Origin: E44-bin89 sp964480145
Lineage (GTDB): Bacteria > Chloroflexota > Dehalococcoidia > Dehalococcoidales > RBG-16-60-22
Direction: 5' to 3'
NCBI GenBank assembly: GCA_964480145.1
Contig: CAYZOI010000001.1
Span: 1 to 64,000 of the forward strand
DNA length: 64,000 nucleotides
Shown here piece by piece: positions 6,309-15,327 of this stretch. The notes beneath the pieces are model-generated. The model saw nothing but the letters and a program-made list of their open reading frames with translations, searched no databases and had not been told where the DNA came from. Position 1 is the stretch's first letter. Each line of letters starts with the position of its first letter. The position numbers and the translations under genes were made by a program.

Positions 6309-8014
6309 TGGTATCCGGGCAGGCCAGACTAATCGCGGTGGCCAGAGGAGACCAGCCCGCCGACCTCATCCTCGCCAATGCCGGGGTGGTAAATACCTTC
6401 ACCGGTGAAGTCATAGCGGGCAACGTCGCCATCTGCGGTGACCGCATTGCCGGGGTGGGAGACTACCACGAAGCGAAGCAAACCCTGGACGTCTCCGGCA
6501 AGTACCTGTGCCCGGGTTTCATCGACGGCCACGTTCACCTGGAAAGCTCGATGCTTGATGTCGGCCAGTACGCGCAGGCAGTGGTGCCACGGGGCACGTC
6601 GGCCATCGTTACCGACCTGCATGAAATCGCCAATGTCTGCGGCCTGAAAGGGATGCGTTATGTGCTTGACTGCGTCCGCAAGCTGCCCCTCGACCTGTTC
6701 CTGATGGCGCCTTCCTGTGTGCCGGCAACCCATCTGGAGACATCGGGAGCCAGCATCAGCCCCACAGACGTGCGCCAGATTATGCGCTGGCGGGAGACCA
6801 TCGGTCTGGGGGAGGTTATGAACTTTCCCGGCGTCATCAACGGTGATGCCACGGTGCTGCACAAGATTGCCCTGAGCCGGAGAAAGATTATCGATGGGCA
6901 TGCCCCTGGCGTCAGAGGAAAAGACCTCAGCGCCTACATCGCCGCCGGCATCGGCTCCGACCACGAATCAATGGCCCTTGAAGAGGCCAGGGAAAAACTG
7001 CAAAAGGGCATGTTCGTTATGATACGGGAAGGCTCTTCGGAAAAGAATCTGGAAGCCCTGCTGCCGCTGGTCACCGATAAGACCTATAAACGATGCCTCT
7101 TTGTCGTTGACGACCGCAGCGCTTCCGACCTGCTTCACGACGGAGATATCGACGCCGTAGTGCGCAGGGCGATTAAACTCGGACTTGAGCCGGTGCGGGC
7201 CATCCAGCTGGCTACCATCAATGCCGCAGAGTATTTTCGCCTTGACGGCCTGGGGGCAATAGCTTCCGGCTACTTTGCCAATATTCTGGTGCTGGACGAC
7301 CTGGATAACCTGTCGGTTAACACGGTCTTCTATCGCGGCCGACCGGTCGCCAGAGAAGGCAGGCCACTATTCCCACTACCGCAGGTGGATAACCGCACCG
7401 TAACCGGAACGGTAAATATAAAGCCGGTTACCCTCGAAAAGCTGAGTTTGCCCGCTCCGTCAGCAGAACTGCCCGTCATTGAAGTCGTCCCGGGACAGAT
7501 TGTTACCCGAAAGCGCTACCTTAAGGTCAGGACGGTCGATGGCCAGGTTATTTCTGATACGGAACGGGATATCCTGAAACTGGTGGTAGCCGAAAGGCAC
7601 CGGGCAACCGGCAATGTGGGGCTGGGGATGGTCACCGGCTTCGGGCTGAAGAAAGGAGCGCTCGCCTCCTCGGTTGCCCATGATTCGCACAACATCGTTG
7701 CCGTCGGGACAAGCGACGAAGATATAATGGCGGCGATTCAGGAAATCGAGCGCCTGCAGGGCGGTCTGGCGGCGGTGGCCGACGGCCAAATACTGGCCAG
7801 CCTGAGCCTGCCCATCGCCGGGCTACTTTCCGATGAACCGCTGGAAGCCGTGGTTGCCCAACTGGGCACGCTGGAGCAGAAAGCCAGGGAACTCGGCGCC
7901 AGGCTTCCCTCACCATTCGCCACCCTTTCTTTTCTCGCCCTGCCCGTGATTCCCGAACTCAAACTCACCGACCGGGGATTGGTGGATGTGACTGAATTCA
8001 GGCTAATCAGCTGA
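6308..8014 (+). CDS. ade: Adenine deaminase
   Basis: This 568-residue amidohydrolase converts adenine to hypoxanthine and ammonia. The metal-binding start of the barrel, CPGFIDGHVHLESSML, the IVTDLHEIANVCG strand, GVINGD, KIIDGHAPG and SDHES appear in order, and the C-terminal domain carries the family's GFGLKKGALASSVAHDSHN segment. Translation should start at the ATG at 6308, which overlaps the hpt stop codon by one base; the open frame extends 45 bases further but into hpt. Length is typical. With hpt immediately before it, the pair forms a complete adenine-to-IMP salvage route. Confidence 0.95.
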   Translation: MVSGQARLIAVARGDQPADLILANAGVVNTFTGEVIAGNVAICGDRIAGVGDYHEAKQTLDVSGKYLCPGFIDGHVHLESSMLDVGQYAQAVVPRGTSAIVTDLHEIANVCGLKGMRYVLDCVRKLPLDLFLMAPSCVPATHLETSGASISPTDVRQIMRWRETIGLGEVMNFPGVINGDATVLHKIALSRRKIIDGHAPGVRGKDLSAYIAAGIGSDHESMALEEAREKLQKGMFVMIREGSSEKNLEALLPLVTDKTYKRCLFVVDDRSASDLLHDGDIDAVVRRAIKLGLEPVRAIQLATINAAEYFRLDGLGAIASGYFANILVLDDLDNLSVNTVFYRGRPVAREGRPLFPLPQVDNRTVTGTVNIKPVTLEKLSLPAPSAELPVIEVVPGQIVTRKRYLKVRTVDGQVISDTERDILKLVVAERHRATGNVGLGMVTGFGLKKGALASSVAHDSHNIVAVGTSDEDIMAAIQEIERLQGGLAAVADGQILASLSLPIAGLLSDEPLEAVVAQLGTLEQKARELGARLPSPFATLSFLALPVIPELKLTDRGLVDVTEFRLIS

Positions 8015-8038
8015 AAAGAGGTACTGGCAAAGTTGAGT

Positions 8039-8734
8039 ATGCGTCAAACCAGACAGGAACCAGTTTTCGAGAGCCGCTACGATGCCGGCCGACAGCTGGC
8101 GACCTGGCTGGCCGAGTACCGGAACCAGTCGGCCGTAGTGCTGGCAATTCCCAATGGCGGGGTACTGATCGGGCTGGGGGTGGCGCTGGCACTCAATGCC
8201 GAGTTCAATATCATCATCTCGCGTAAAATCCCCCTGCCACTCAGCCCTGAGGGCGGCTTTGGCGCTGTAACCGATGATGGCACCACCATACTCAATGAGG
8301 ATATGGTAAAGCGATTTAATCTGAGCCAGCAACAGATAAACTATCAGGTGAGCCAGGTAAGAACCGCCATCCGACAGCGAAGCCTGCTCTACCACGGCAA
8401 AAAACCTCCCTCTCTGGTCAAAGGCAAGAGGGTGATAATCGTGGATGACGGGCTGGCTTCCGGCTATACCATGATGGCCGCTGTAGAATCGATACGATAT
8501 CGTCAGCCCCGGGAGATAATCGTCGCCGTGCCGGTGGCATCGGCCGCCGCATTGCCCAAGGTGGAAAAAGTGGCCAACAAGGTGATTGCCTGCGTGTCCG
8601 GTTTCGGCCCGGAATTTTATGTCTCCGACTTCTACCGCTACTGGCATGATCCCAGCGACAAAGAAGTGCTCCAGTGTTTCAAGGAGTGGGGGCTCAGGCA
8701 CCGCCCGGATATAGAATCACTGGGTAAAAAATAA
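8039..8734 (+). CDS. Phosphoribosyltransferase-domain protein
   Basis: This protein of about 231 residues has a type I phosphoribosyltransferase fold. The PRPP-binding motif VIIVDDGLASGYTMMAAV is intact near residues 137-154, and the N-terminal VVLAIPNGGVLIGLGVALAL and SRKIPLPLSPEGGFGAV segments match the orphan PRTases related to ComF/amidophosphoribosyl proteins. The base or amine substrate is not predictable. It follows adenine deaminase by 24 bases on the same strand, suggesting a purine-related role. The start is uncertain: the ATG at 8039 lacks a good ribosome site, while a TTG at 8033 is twelve bases from AAGAGG. Confidence 0.8.
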   Translation: MRQTRQEPVFESRYDAGRQLATWLAEYRNQSAVVLAIPNGGVLIGLGVALALNAEFNIIISRKIPLPLSPEGGFGAVTDDGTTILNEDMVKRFNLSQQQINYQVSQVRTAIRQRSLLYHGKKPPSLVKGKRVIIVDDGLASGYTMMAAVESIRYRQPREIIVAVPVASAAALPKVEKVANKVIACVSGFGPEFYVSDFYRYWHDPSDKEVLQCFKEWGLRHRPDIESLGKK

Positions 8735-8766
8735 ATAATCAGAAATCAGTATAGTCCGCTTATATT

Positions 8767-9504
8767 TTACAGTCCCCCCAGTCCCCCATCCACACCCAGA
8801 ACCTGACCGGTGATATACCTCGCCTCTTCGGACGACAGAAACGCCACCGCCTCGGCCACATCGCGCGGCGTGCCCAGAAAGCCAAGCGGTATCCGTTTCA
8901 GCATCTCACTTTTCTGTTCCTCGCTCAGTTGCTCGGTCATTTTGGAGACAATAAAACCGGGAGCAATGGCGTTGACCGTAATGCCGCGCGAGCCAACCTC
9001 ACGGGCCATGGTTTTGGTAAAGCCAATTATCCCCGCTTTAGATGAAGCGTAGTTTGCCTGTCCGGGGTTGCCCACGATGCCCACGATGCTGGATATGCTG
9101 ACAATGCGACCCCACCTCTGCTTGACCATCTGACGCAGTACGGCGCGGGTGCACAGGAAAACGCTCTTCAAATTTACATTGAGCACCGTTTCCCAGTCCT
9201 CATCCGACATCCGCATTAAAAGCTGGTCGCGGGCAATGCCAGCGTTATTTACCAGAATATCAACCCGTCCGTATTCAGCGGTCACTTTTTCCACCATACC
9301 GGCCACATCAGACGCGGAGGTGACATCGGCCGCCACCGCCAGGCTCTTGCGGCCCATCTTCCTTATCTCCTCAGCCGCCGGCTCCGCATCGGCAACGTCA
9401 CTGACGGCAACAGTCGCGCCGGCCTCGGCCAGCCTGAGCGCAATCTCCCTGCCAATGCCACGAGCACTGCCGGTGATAATGGCTACCTTGCCGGAAAGAT
9501 CCAT
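8767..9504 (-). CDS. fabG: 3-oxoacyl-ACP reductase (SDR family)
   Basis: FabG reduces 3-oxoacyl-ACP to 3-hydroxyacyl-ACP with NADPH in fatty-acid elongation. This 245-residue short-chain dehydrogenase has the nucleotide motif TGSARGIG near residue 12, the NNAG motif, the catalytic Ser-Tyr-Lys set in SISSIVG and YASSKAG, and the PG-F loop after ITVNAIAPG. GAGGAGG lies five bases before the ATG at 9504, which rules for this start over a GTG two codons earlier. It follows fabD by 15 bases in the DUF177-rpmF-fabD-fabG order, supporting a fatty-acid role over a general alcohol dehydrogenase. Confidence 0.93.
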   Translation of the reverse strand: MDLSGKVAIITGSARGIGREIALRLAEAGATVAVSDVADAEPAAEEIRKMGRKSLAVAADVTSASDVAGMVEKVTAEYGRVDILVNNAGIARDQLLMRMSDEDWETVLNVNLKSVFLCTRAVLRQMVKQRWGRIVSISSIVGIVGNPGQANYASSKAGIIGFTKTMAREVGSRGITVNAIAPGFIVSKMTEQLSEEQKSEMLKRIPLGFLGTPRDVAEAVAFLSSEEARYITGQVLGVDGGLGGL

Positions 9505-9519
9505 GTTCACCTCCTCGGG

Positions 9520-10449
9520 TTATGTCAGGCGGCTGCTTACCGTCTGCGCATCTCCAATATTCAGGGTCTGTACCTCCCGGTTTATCCGCTTTACCAGGCC
9601 GGTAAGCACTTTTCCCGGACCTATCTCAATAAACGCGTTCACGCCTTCATCGACCATGTATTCCACGGAACGCTGCCACTGGACACAATTGCACAGCTGA
9701 TGGACAAGCTCTTCCTTTACTGCCTGCACCGTGGTCAGGGGCTGAGCAGTGGTATTGGCGATGACGGGAATAGAAGGGTCAGCAAAAGCAGGCTGTGATA
9801 TGATTGCTGTCATGCTCTCAACAACGGGCTGCATCAGCGGAGTGTGAAACGCCGCGCTTACCGGCAGTGGTATCACACGGGCGGCACCTTTTTCTCTGGC
9901 CAGCTCCATGGCTTCCGTCACGCCATCTTTATCGCCGCCTATAACCAGTTGCCCCGGCGAATTCACGTTCGCAATACAGGTTCCCGTCTGCTGGCATACC
10001 TCGCTCAGCACCGACTCTTCAAGACCGATAACCGCCGCCATGCTCCCAGGACGAGTGGTGTTGGCCTCATGCATCAGACGACCCCGCTCCCTCGCCAGAT
10101 AGACCGCAGTCTTGAAATCAAACACGCCGGATACAGCCAGCGCGGTATACTCACCAAGGCTGTGACCGGCAACAAACCTGGGCGGCGGCAGATTGGAATT
10201 GACCTCGCGGGCAGCTTCCAGGCAGGCATAGCTGACGACCAGAATGGCTGGCTGGGCGTTTATGGTCTGCCGCAGTTCCTCCTCAGGGCCTTCAAAACAT
10301 AGCCTTGAGAGAGGAAACCCCAGCACTTCATCAGCCTGGTGGAAGACGGCCTTCGCTGAAGCGAAGGTCTCATAAAGGTCATGCCCCATGCCTGCCCGCT
10401 GCGCACCCTGACCGGGAAAGACGTAGGCTATTTCAGTTGGTTCAACCAT
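9520..10449 (-). CDS. fabD: Malonyl-CoA:ACP transacylase
   Basis: FabD loads malonyl groups from CoA onto acyl carrier protein. The 309-residue protein shows the start VFPGQGAQRAGMG, the nucleophile elbow VAGHSLGEYTALA with the catalytic serine, the malonate-binding arginine in RERGRLM, and the VSAAFHTPLM segment carrying the catalytic histidine. The ATG at 10449 is the more family-like start; a GTG five codons upstream is possible, and neither has a strong ribosome site. It sits between rpmF and fabG. No plsX, fabH or acpP is found in the cluster, so the rest of the pathway must be elsewhere. Confidence 0.95.
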   Translation of the reverse strand: MVEPTEIAYVFPGQGAQRAGMGHDLYETFASAKAVFHQADEVLGFPLSRLCFEGPEEELRQTINAQPAILVVSYACLEAAREVNSNLPPPRFVAGHSLGEYTALAVSGVFDFKTAVYLARERGRLMHEANTTRPGSMAAVIGLEESVLSEVCQQTGTCIANVNSPGQLVIGGDKDGVTEAMELAREKGAARVIPLPVSAAFHTPLMQPVVESMTAIISQPAFADPSIPVIANTTAQPLTTVQAVKEELVHQLCNCVQWQRSVEYMVDEGVNAFIEIGPGKVLTGLVKRINREVQTLNIGDAQTVSSRLT

Positions 10450-10485
10450 AGATTCCCACTGCACACTGAATCGGAGGGGAAGACC

Positions 10486-10686
10486 CTATTCAGACCTTCC
10501 TGATGGTCCCGGCATCTCAATGATCTCTCTGCCGGCGTAATTGCCACAGGTAGGGCAGGCGTGATGTGGCAGCTTCGGGTTATGGCACTGGGGGCAGTAA
10601 TCAAACTGGGGGGGCTTCAATGCCAGATGGCTTCGCCTCTTACCACGGCGCGCCTTGGATAACTTTCTTTTTGGTAGTGCTCCCAT
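10486..10686 (-). CDS. rpmF: 50S ribosomal protein L32
   Basis: L32 is a small protein of the large ribosomal subunit. The 66-residue frame has the classic MGALPKRKLSKARRGKRRSH start and a zinc ribbon of two CxxC pairs (YCPQCHNPK and ACPTCGNYAG), so this is the zinc-binding form. It follows the DUF177 gene by 20 bases, the near-universal DUF177-rpmF arrangement. Confidence 0.97.
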   Translation of the reverse strand: MGALPKRKLSKARRGKRRSHLALKPPQFDYCPQCHNPKLPHHACPTCGNYAGREIIEMPGPSGRSE

Positions 10687-10706
10687 AATCTGCGTTTCCT
10701 CTTACT

Positions 10707-11225
10707 TTATTTGCCGAGCTGTGCCAGATTCATCAGTTTCGACCAGCGCGGGTCAACTGTCCGCACGGGGCAACCGCAGGGTCCCTGGTTCAAATTGCGC
10801 CCGCACTCAGGGCATATCCCGGCACAGCCCTCGTGACACAGCGGTTTCATCGGTATCGCCAGCCATGCATACTGGCGTATGGCTTCACTCAAATCAATGA
10901 CGTGATGCTCGTCAATGGCGAATGAACCGGGCTCACCGGAAGGCTCAAGCGGCAATCCGCTATTGACGTCGACGGTCTGCAGGTATTCCTCCTCCAAACT
11001 TATATCCAGCGGACAGTTAAAAGCGCTCAGGCAGCGGCTGCAGGTCAGTTCGAACTCGGTATGCAGTTTTCCCCTGACCAGAATGCCGCGATGCGTTCTG
11101 AGCAGGCTGACGTCGCCGCTTACCACGCTGTCACGCTCTTCGACAATATCAAGATTGTCGTCTATTTTATATTTACGGGATGACCCGATGGGTTCCTTGA
11201 GCAACTGGGAAACATTTATCTCCAT
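10707..11225 (-). CDS. DUF177 (YceD-like) protein
   Basis: This 172-residue protein belongs to DUF177/YceD, which is usually encoded directly before rpmF and has been linked to 23S rRNA metabolism. The family pattern is present: RGILVRGKLHTEFELTCSRC followed by LEEEYLQ, then a C-terminal zinc-type segment with CHEGCAGICPECGRNLN and GPCGC. GAGGAGG is upstream of the ATG at 11225; a GTG three codons earlier overlaps the ribosome site. A TATAAT box lies about 33 bases upstream of the start. Confidence 0.88.
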   Translation of the reverse strand: MEINVSQLLKEPIGSSRKYKIDDNLDIVEERDSVVSGDVSLLRTHRGILVRGKLHTEFELTCSRCLSAFNCPLDISLEEEYLQTVDVNSGLPLEPSGEPGSFAIDEHHVIDLSEAIRQYAWLAIPMKPLCHEGCAGICPECGRNLNQGPCGCPVRTVDPRWSKLMNLAQLGK

Positions 11226-11257
11226 AACAGCCACCTCCTCACCAGCCAGTTCATTCC

Positions 11258-11286
11258 ATTATAAGGCAAGCGGCGTATTCGCCGCA
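11258..11286 (-). promoter_or_regulatory. DUF177 promoter overlapping a hairpin
   Basis: On the minus strand TATAAT (11263-11258) is preceded by TTGCGG with an 18-base spacer. The spacer contains GCGGCG-TATT-CGCCGC (11270-11285), a six-pair hairpin that could also end the upstream etf-methyltransferase transcript. Confidence 0.5.
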
Positions 11287-11305
11287 AGCTCGGTAAAGCG
11301 TGATA

Positions 11306-11908
11306 CTATGAGTTCATCGCTTTAATTATGGTGATGAGTCCGTCGTTGAGATAATCTCTCCCGGCCTCGGCAAGCCGGTTTCTGGCCAAAAGCACTTCCA
11401 GCCCACCCTGCGCCAGGTAATCTCTGAAACAACGATGATGATTTCTGCCGGCGAAAAATTCAAGAACCCTGACCAAGCGGGAGAACAGAGTATTGGGCAG
11501 TGGAACCTGAAAATCGAGGAAAATCAAAGCGCCGCCTTTCCTGACCACCCTTTTCATTTCGGCAATTATTTTATCCCGGGCGGCCCTCTCTTTTTCGTGC
11601 AGGGCGAAAGATATGGAGGCATAGTCAAAGCTGTTATCCTTGAATGGCATATAGCAGGCATCAGCTCGCTGAAATGAGACATTGTCCCTTTTTCTTTTAT
11701 CTCTCCCTGCCAACTTGAGCATATTCGGATCCAAGTCGATGCCCGTAGCCATGATACCAGCCCCAGCGTAATAAAAGGCCTGGTCTCCGGTCCCGCAGCA
11801 GACATCCAGGACCATGTCCCCGGCCTTCATTCCGGAAAAGTATATGGTGTGAAGTCTGATGCCTCGCAGGAGGGGGTCTATCAAAGTTGAATAGTTTAGA
11901 AAAAGCAC
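11306..11908 (-). CDS. Class I SAM-dependent methyltransferase
   Basis: This 200-residue protein has the Rossmann methyltransferase motifs: VLDVCCGTGDQAFY (motif I, SAM binding), ATGIDLDPNML (acidic residue for the ribose) and the FDYASISFALHE segment, resembling UbiE/MenG enzymes. UbiE-like enzymes methylate quinones, which would fit the preceding electron-transfer flavoprotein genes, but the substrate is an inference. It begins with a GTG four bases after the etfA stop and is the last gene of an acyl-CoA dehydrogenase-etfB-etfA operon. No strong ribosome site is visible, so coupling to etfA is likely. Confidence 0.85.
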   Translation of the reverse strand: MLFLNYSTLIDPLLRGIRLHTIYFSGMKAGDMVLDVCCGTGDQAFYYAGAGIMATGIDLDPNMLKLAGRDKRKRDNVSFQRADACYMPFKDNSFDYASISFALHEKERAARDKIIAEMKRVVRKGGALIFLDFQVPLPNTLFSRLVRVLEFFAGRNHHRCFRDYLAQGGLEVLLARNRLAEAGRDYLNDGLITIIKAMNS

Positions 11909-11912
11909 TGGA

Positions 11913-12908
11913 TTACCGCTTCTTCAGCTTTTCGATTAGCAGCGGCACTACCTGAAACAGGTCGCCGACGATGCCGTAGGTGGCCACTTCAAAGATGGGG
12001 GCATTGGGGTCGTCATTGATGGCAACGATACACCCGGAGGTCTGCATGCCCACCGTGTGTTGCAGGGCCCCGGAAATGCCCACGGCGATATACAGCCCGG
12101 GGCAGACCGTTTTCCCGGTCTGGCCTATCTGGTGCGAATAGGCAACCCACCCCTCGTCCACCGCCGCGCGTGTGGCGCCCACCGCCGCGCCCATGACCGA
12201 AGCCAGCTCATTGAGCATCTCGAAATTCTCCGCCTTTTCCAAGCCTCTACCCCCGGCAACGATGACGTCTGCTTCCTCAATCCTGACCGTTTCCGCAACT
12301 TCCTCAATAAAGTCGATAAGTTTTGTCCTTGAGGTGATGCTCTCTCGCTTGAAGTCTATTTTTATTATTTCCCCTTTTCGGCCGCCATCCGGTTCGCGCC
12401 GGGAAAAGACATGGGGTCGCACCGTCGCCATCTGCGGTCGTGCTTCCGGGCAGGTTATGACGGCCATGATATTGCCGCCAAAGGTTGGCTTCGTCTGCAG
12501 GAGCAGCCTCTTCTCAGCATCGATATCCAGACCGATACAGTCGGCGGAGAGGCCGGTGGGCAATGCCGCCGCCACCCGGGGAACGAAGGCGCGTCCCAGC
12601 GCGGTGGCTCCAGCCAGAACTATCTCCGGTCGGTGCTGCTGAATCAGCTCGACGAGCTGCTGCGTCAGAAGGTCTTCCTGGTTGTTCGCCAGTTCGGGAC
12701 TATCGACAAGATAGATTTTGTCGGCACCATGGGCTATCAAACTGTTGACATCATCGACTTCATGTCCCAAACATACGGCGCTCAATTCCGCCTTTAAAGC
12801 ATCCGCCAGGCTTCTTCCCCTGGCCAGGAGCTCATAGACGACGCCCCTGATTTCGCCGTTTCGCTGCTCGGCAAACACCCAGACTCCCTGATAATTCACG
12901 TTACTCAT
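11913..12908 (-). CDS. etfA: Electron transfer flavoprotein alpha subunit
   Basis: EtfA binds FAD and, with EtfB, accepts electrons from acyl-CoA dehydrogenases. The 331-residue protein has the C-terminal FAD-binding domain with GGRGLEKAENF, GATRAAVDEGWV, QIGQTGKTVCPGLY, IAVGISGALQHTVGM and AINDDPNAPIF in order. The N-terminal half is the AANH-like domain. It is 11 bases from etfB, which overlaps the dehydrogenase gene, so the three are one unit. Confidence 0.96.
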   Translation of the reverse strand: MSNVNYQGVWVFAEQRNGEIRGVVYELLARGRSLADALKAELSAVCLGHEVDDVNSLIAHGADKIYLVDSPELANNQEDLLTQQLVELIQQHRPEIVLAGATALGRAFVPRVAAALPTGLSADCIGLDIDAEKRLLLQTKPTFGGNIMAVITCPEARPQMATVRPHVFSRREPDGGRKGEIIKIDFKRESITSRTKLIDFIEEVAETVRIEEADVIVAGGRGLEKAENFEMLNELASVMGAAVGATRAAVDEGWVAYSHQIGQTGKTVCPGLYIAVGISGALQHTVGMQTSGCIVAINDDPNAPIFEVATYGIVGDLFQVVPLLIEKLKKR

Positions 12909-12919
12909 ACCTTTTAACT

Positions 12920-13705
12920 TCAGACCAGTCCATCATCTTTTAACCGGCCAATCAGGCAGTCCACCTGATTTTCTACATCTCCCTGAAATATCTCACCCTG
13001 ATGTTCCTGCTGGGGAGAGAATATCCTGATGACCCGGGTGAAAGAGCCCGCCATACCGACCCTGCCCGGGTCAATGTTTAACTCTTTGACTCCCCATACC
13101 GGTATGCTGGCGCTTTTCGAGCGGGCAATGCCGCGCAGTGAGGGAAGACGCGGCGCGTTAATCTCTTTGACCACGGTGATAACGGCAGGGAGGGGGCTTT
13201 CCATGACCTCGTACCCGTCTTCAACCATGCGCCGGACACGTATCCCGCCATCAGCTATCTCCTCTATCTGGCTGACATAGGCGACAAACGGGAGGCAAAG
13301 CATCTCGGCGAGCTGTGGGCCCACCTGCCCGGTATCACCGTCCAGTGTCTGCCGACCGCAGACGATAAGGTCATACTGCTCCAGCTTGCGGAGCGCCATC
13401 GATAGCGTGCAGGAGGTCGCCCAGGTATCGGCACCGGCGAATGCCGGGTCGCTCAACAGAATGCCCTCGTCGGCACCGAGGGAGACGGCTTCCCTCAGGG
13501 CGGCTTCTGTTTGGGGTGGCCCCATGCTGATGGCGGTTACCTTGCCGCCAAACCTCTCTCTCAGCCGGACGCCTTCTTCAATGGCGTAGGTATCAAAAGG
13601 GTTGATGATGTTCTCAATACCCTCACGGATGAGGGTATTGGTCTCGGGGTCGATTTTTACCTGCGTGGTACCGGGCACCTGTTTCAGGCAGACGACGACG
13701 TTCAT
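12920..13705 (-). CDS. etfB: Electron transfer flavoprotein beta subunit
   Basis: EtfB is the partner of EtfA and holds AMP or, in bifurcating types, a second FAD. The 261-residue protein starts MNVVVCLKQVPGTT and shows NPFDTYAIEEGVRLRE, the CGRQTLDGDTGQVGP signature and the ITVVKEINAPRLPSLRG end segment. Its start overlaps the acyl-CoA dehydrogenase stop by four bases (ATGA). Whether the complex is bifurcating cannot be settled by eye. Confidence 0.96.
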   Translation of the reverse strand: MNVVVCLKQVPGTTQVKIDPETNTLIREGIENIINPFDTYAIEEGVRLRERFGGKVTAISMGPPQTEAALREAVSLGADEGILLSDPAFAGADTWATSCTLSMALRKLEQYDLIVCGRQTLDGDTGQVGPQLAEMLCLPFVAYVSQIEEIADGGIRVRRMVEDGYEVMESPLPAVITVVKEINAPRLPSLRGIARSKSASIPVWGVKELNIDPGRVGMAGSFTRVIRIFSPQQEHQGEIFQGDVENQVDCLIGRLKDDGLV

Positions 13706-14859
13706 TCCGTCTTTGCCTTCCGCTTTCTCAATTCAACGGCAATGGCATTGCGCAGGATTTGATTCGCGCCTTCATATATCTGGGTGATTTTGGCGTCCCG
13801 CATCATCTTCTCGACCGGATAATCCTTCATGTAGCCGGCACCTCCACAGACCTGCAACGCATCCGTGGTTACCTTCATCGCCACGTCCGAGGCGAAAACC
13901 TTGGCCATGGCTGACTCCTCCGTAATCCTCTTAGCACCGCTGTCCCCCATCCTCGCTGCGGCATAGACCAGCGCCCGGGCCGCTTCAACCTGAATGGCCA
14001 TTTCCGCCAGCATGTCCTGCACCACCGGCAGCGAGATAATCGGATGGTCAAACTGGACACGCTGCTGGGCATAATCCACCGCCGCCTCGAGCGCTCCTTG
14101 CGCTATGCCAACCGCCTGCGCTCCTATCCCCGGTCGCGAGCGGTCAAAAAGCCGCATCGCCTGGATAAACCCCAGGCCCTCCCTGCCGATGAGGTTCTCC
14201 TGCGGGACAAAGCAGTTGCGGAAAACGAGCTCTCCCGTGGCTGAGGCCCGGATGCCCATCTTTTTCTCTTTCTTGCCAAAAGTAAAGCCCGGTATGTCCT
14301 TTTCCACGAAGATAGCGCTGGCGCCACGGGCGCCTCTGGTCTTGTCGGTCAGGACAATTACCGTGTAGAGCTCCGCCTCGCCAGCGTTGGTGATGAACTG
14401 CTTGGTGCCGTTGAGTCGATAGCCACCTTCAACTTTGTCTGCAGTCATCTTGATGGCGCCGGCATCGCTGCCCGCCGTGGCCTCGCTGATGGCGAACGCG
14501 GTCAGTCTCTTTCCGGCGGCAATATCCGGGAGATATTTACGTTTCTGCTCTTCGGTACCATACTCTACCAGGGTGTAGGAGCCAAGCGCATTTACCGCGT
14601 AAGTGGCCGCCACGCCGCCGCACACCCGACTCAACTCCTCTACCACCAGGCATAGTTCCAGGCAGCCACCACCCAGCCCCTCATACTCCTCCGGTACGAA
14701 TACGCGAAACATATCGGCATCGGCCAGGTCTTTTATTATTGCCCAGGGGAACTCTTCCTTCTCGTCCAGTTCGGCCCGGACCGGCAGAATCTTCTCCTCG
14801 GCAATCTTCCTGGCCAGATTTTTTATGGTCTTCTGTTCTTCAGTTAAGAAATATTCCAA
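13702..14859 (-). CDS. Acyl-CoA dehydrogenase
   Basis: This 385-residue FAD enzyme introduces the alpha-beta double bond in acyl-CoA. The signatures are AFAISEATAGSDAGA (FAD and substrate binding), GTKQFITNAGEA, the RASATGELVF stretch, QVCGGAGYMKDYPVEKMMRDAKI with the region of the C-terminal FAD contacts, and IYEGANQI where the glutamate is the usual catalytic base of short/medium-chain enzymes. It starts at TTG with AAAGGAG seven bases upstream. It is followed directly by etfB and etfA, its electron acceptors. Chain length or substrate is not predictable. Confidence 0.95.
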   Translation of the reverse strand: MEYFLTEEQKTIKNLARKIAEEKILPVRAELDEKEEFPWAIIKDLADADMFRVFVPEEYEGLGGGCLELCLVVEELSRVCGGVAATYAVNALGSYTLVEYGTEEQKRKYLPDIAAGKRLTAFAISEATAGSDAGAIKMTADKVEGGYRLNGTKQFITNAGEAELYTVIVLTDKTRGARGASAIFVEKDIPGFTFGKKEKKMGIRASATGELVFRNCFVPQENLIGREGLGFIQAMRLFDRSRPGIGAQAVGIAQGALEAAVDYAQQRVQFDHPIISLPVVQDMLAEMAIQVEAARALVYAAARMGDSGAKRITEESAMAKVFASDVAMKVTTDALQVCGGAGYMKDYPVEKMMRDAKITQIYEGANQILRNAIAVELRKRKAKTE

Positions 14860-14938
14860 GGAAATGCTCCTTTCCTACCCCTACGATAGCCTTATCCGAA
14901 TGTCCAACCCTCGACCGATAACTTTGCGAGGCACTAAA

Positions 14939-14966
14939 AAAATATCCTGATTAATAAAAAAGTCAA
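14939..14966 (-). promoter_or_regulatory. Candidate promoter of the acd-etfBA operon
   Basis: On the minus strand TTGACT (14966-14961) and TATTTT (14944-14939) are 16 bases apart, giving a leader of about 70 bases before the TTG start. Confidence 0.55.
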
Positions 14967-15010
14967 ATAAAATTATAAGTAAATTACCTCATCAGCGTCA
15001 AGGCGATAGC

Positions 15011-15039
15011 TTGACAGAGCCCTTTGCAGTAGCTATACT
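15011..15039 (+). promoter_or_regulatory. Strong promoter of RAM-domain gene
   Basis: A perfect TTGACA (15011-15016), a 17-base spacer and TATACT (15034-15039) predict transcription from about 15046. The leader of roughly 50 bases ends with AAAGGGGGTG before the ATG at 15096. Confidence 0.8.
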
Positions 15040-15095
15040 ACCGATTGCGAAGTACAAGCAAGGGTGGGCAGATTGGTATAAAGGGGGTGTTTAAG

Positions 15096-15326
15096 ATGGC
15101 AGCCAAGGCGTTTGTTTTGATTGAAACAGAGGTGGGTAAAACCAGAGACGTCGTTAATGCACTGCAAAAATTGAAAGGTGTTAATTCAGTTGATACCGTG
15201 ACGGGCCCCTACGATATCATTGCCATCCTGCAGGGTGATAGCCTGAATGATATCGGCAACCTGGTTACCGGGAAGATTCACCCTATTTCCGGTATATCCC
15301 GTACGGTGACCTGCCTGGCAATTTAA
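15096..15326 (+). CDS. Stand-alone Lrp/AsnC ligand-binding (RAM) domain protein
   Basis: This 76-residue protein is a lone RAM/ACT-like effector-binding domain of the Lrp/AsnC family, without the DNA-binding helix-turn-helix. The pattern AFVLIETEVGKTRDVV, VNSVDTVTGPYDIIAIL and ISRTVTCLAI is characteristic. Such proteins bind amino acids or other small ligands and may assemble into rings or associate with full-length Lrp proteins. The start is the ATG at 15096 with a GGGGGTG site; the frame runs further upstream but through the promoter. It converges on ispH with only one base between stops. Confidence 0.87.
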   Translation: MAAKAFVLIETEVGKTRDVVNALQKLKGVNSVDTVTGPYDIIAILQGDSLNDIGNLVTGKIHPISGISRTVTCLAI

Positions 15327-15327
15327 G

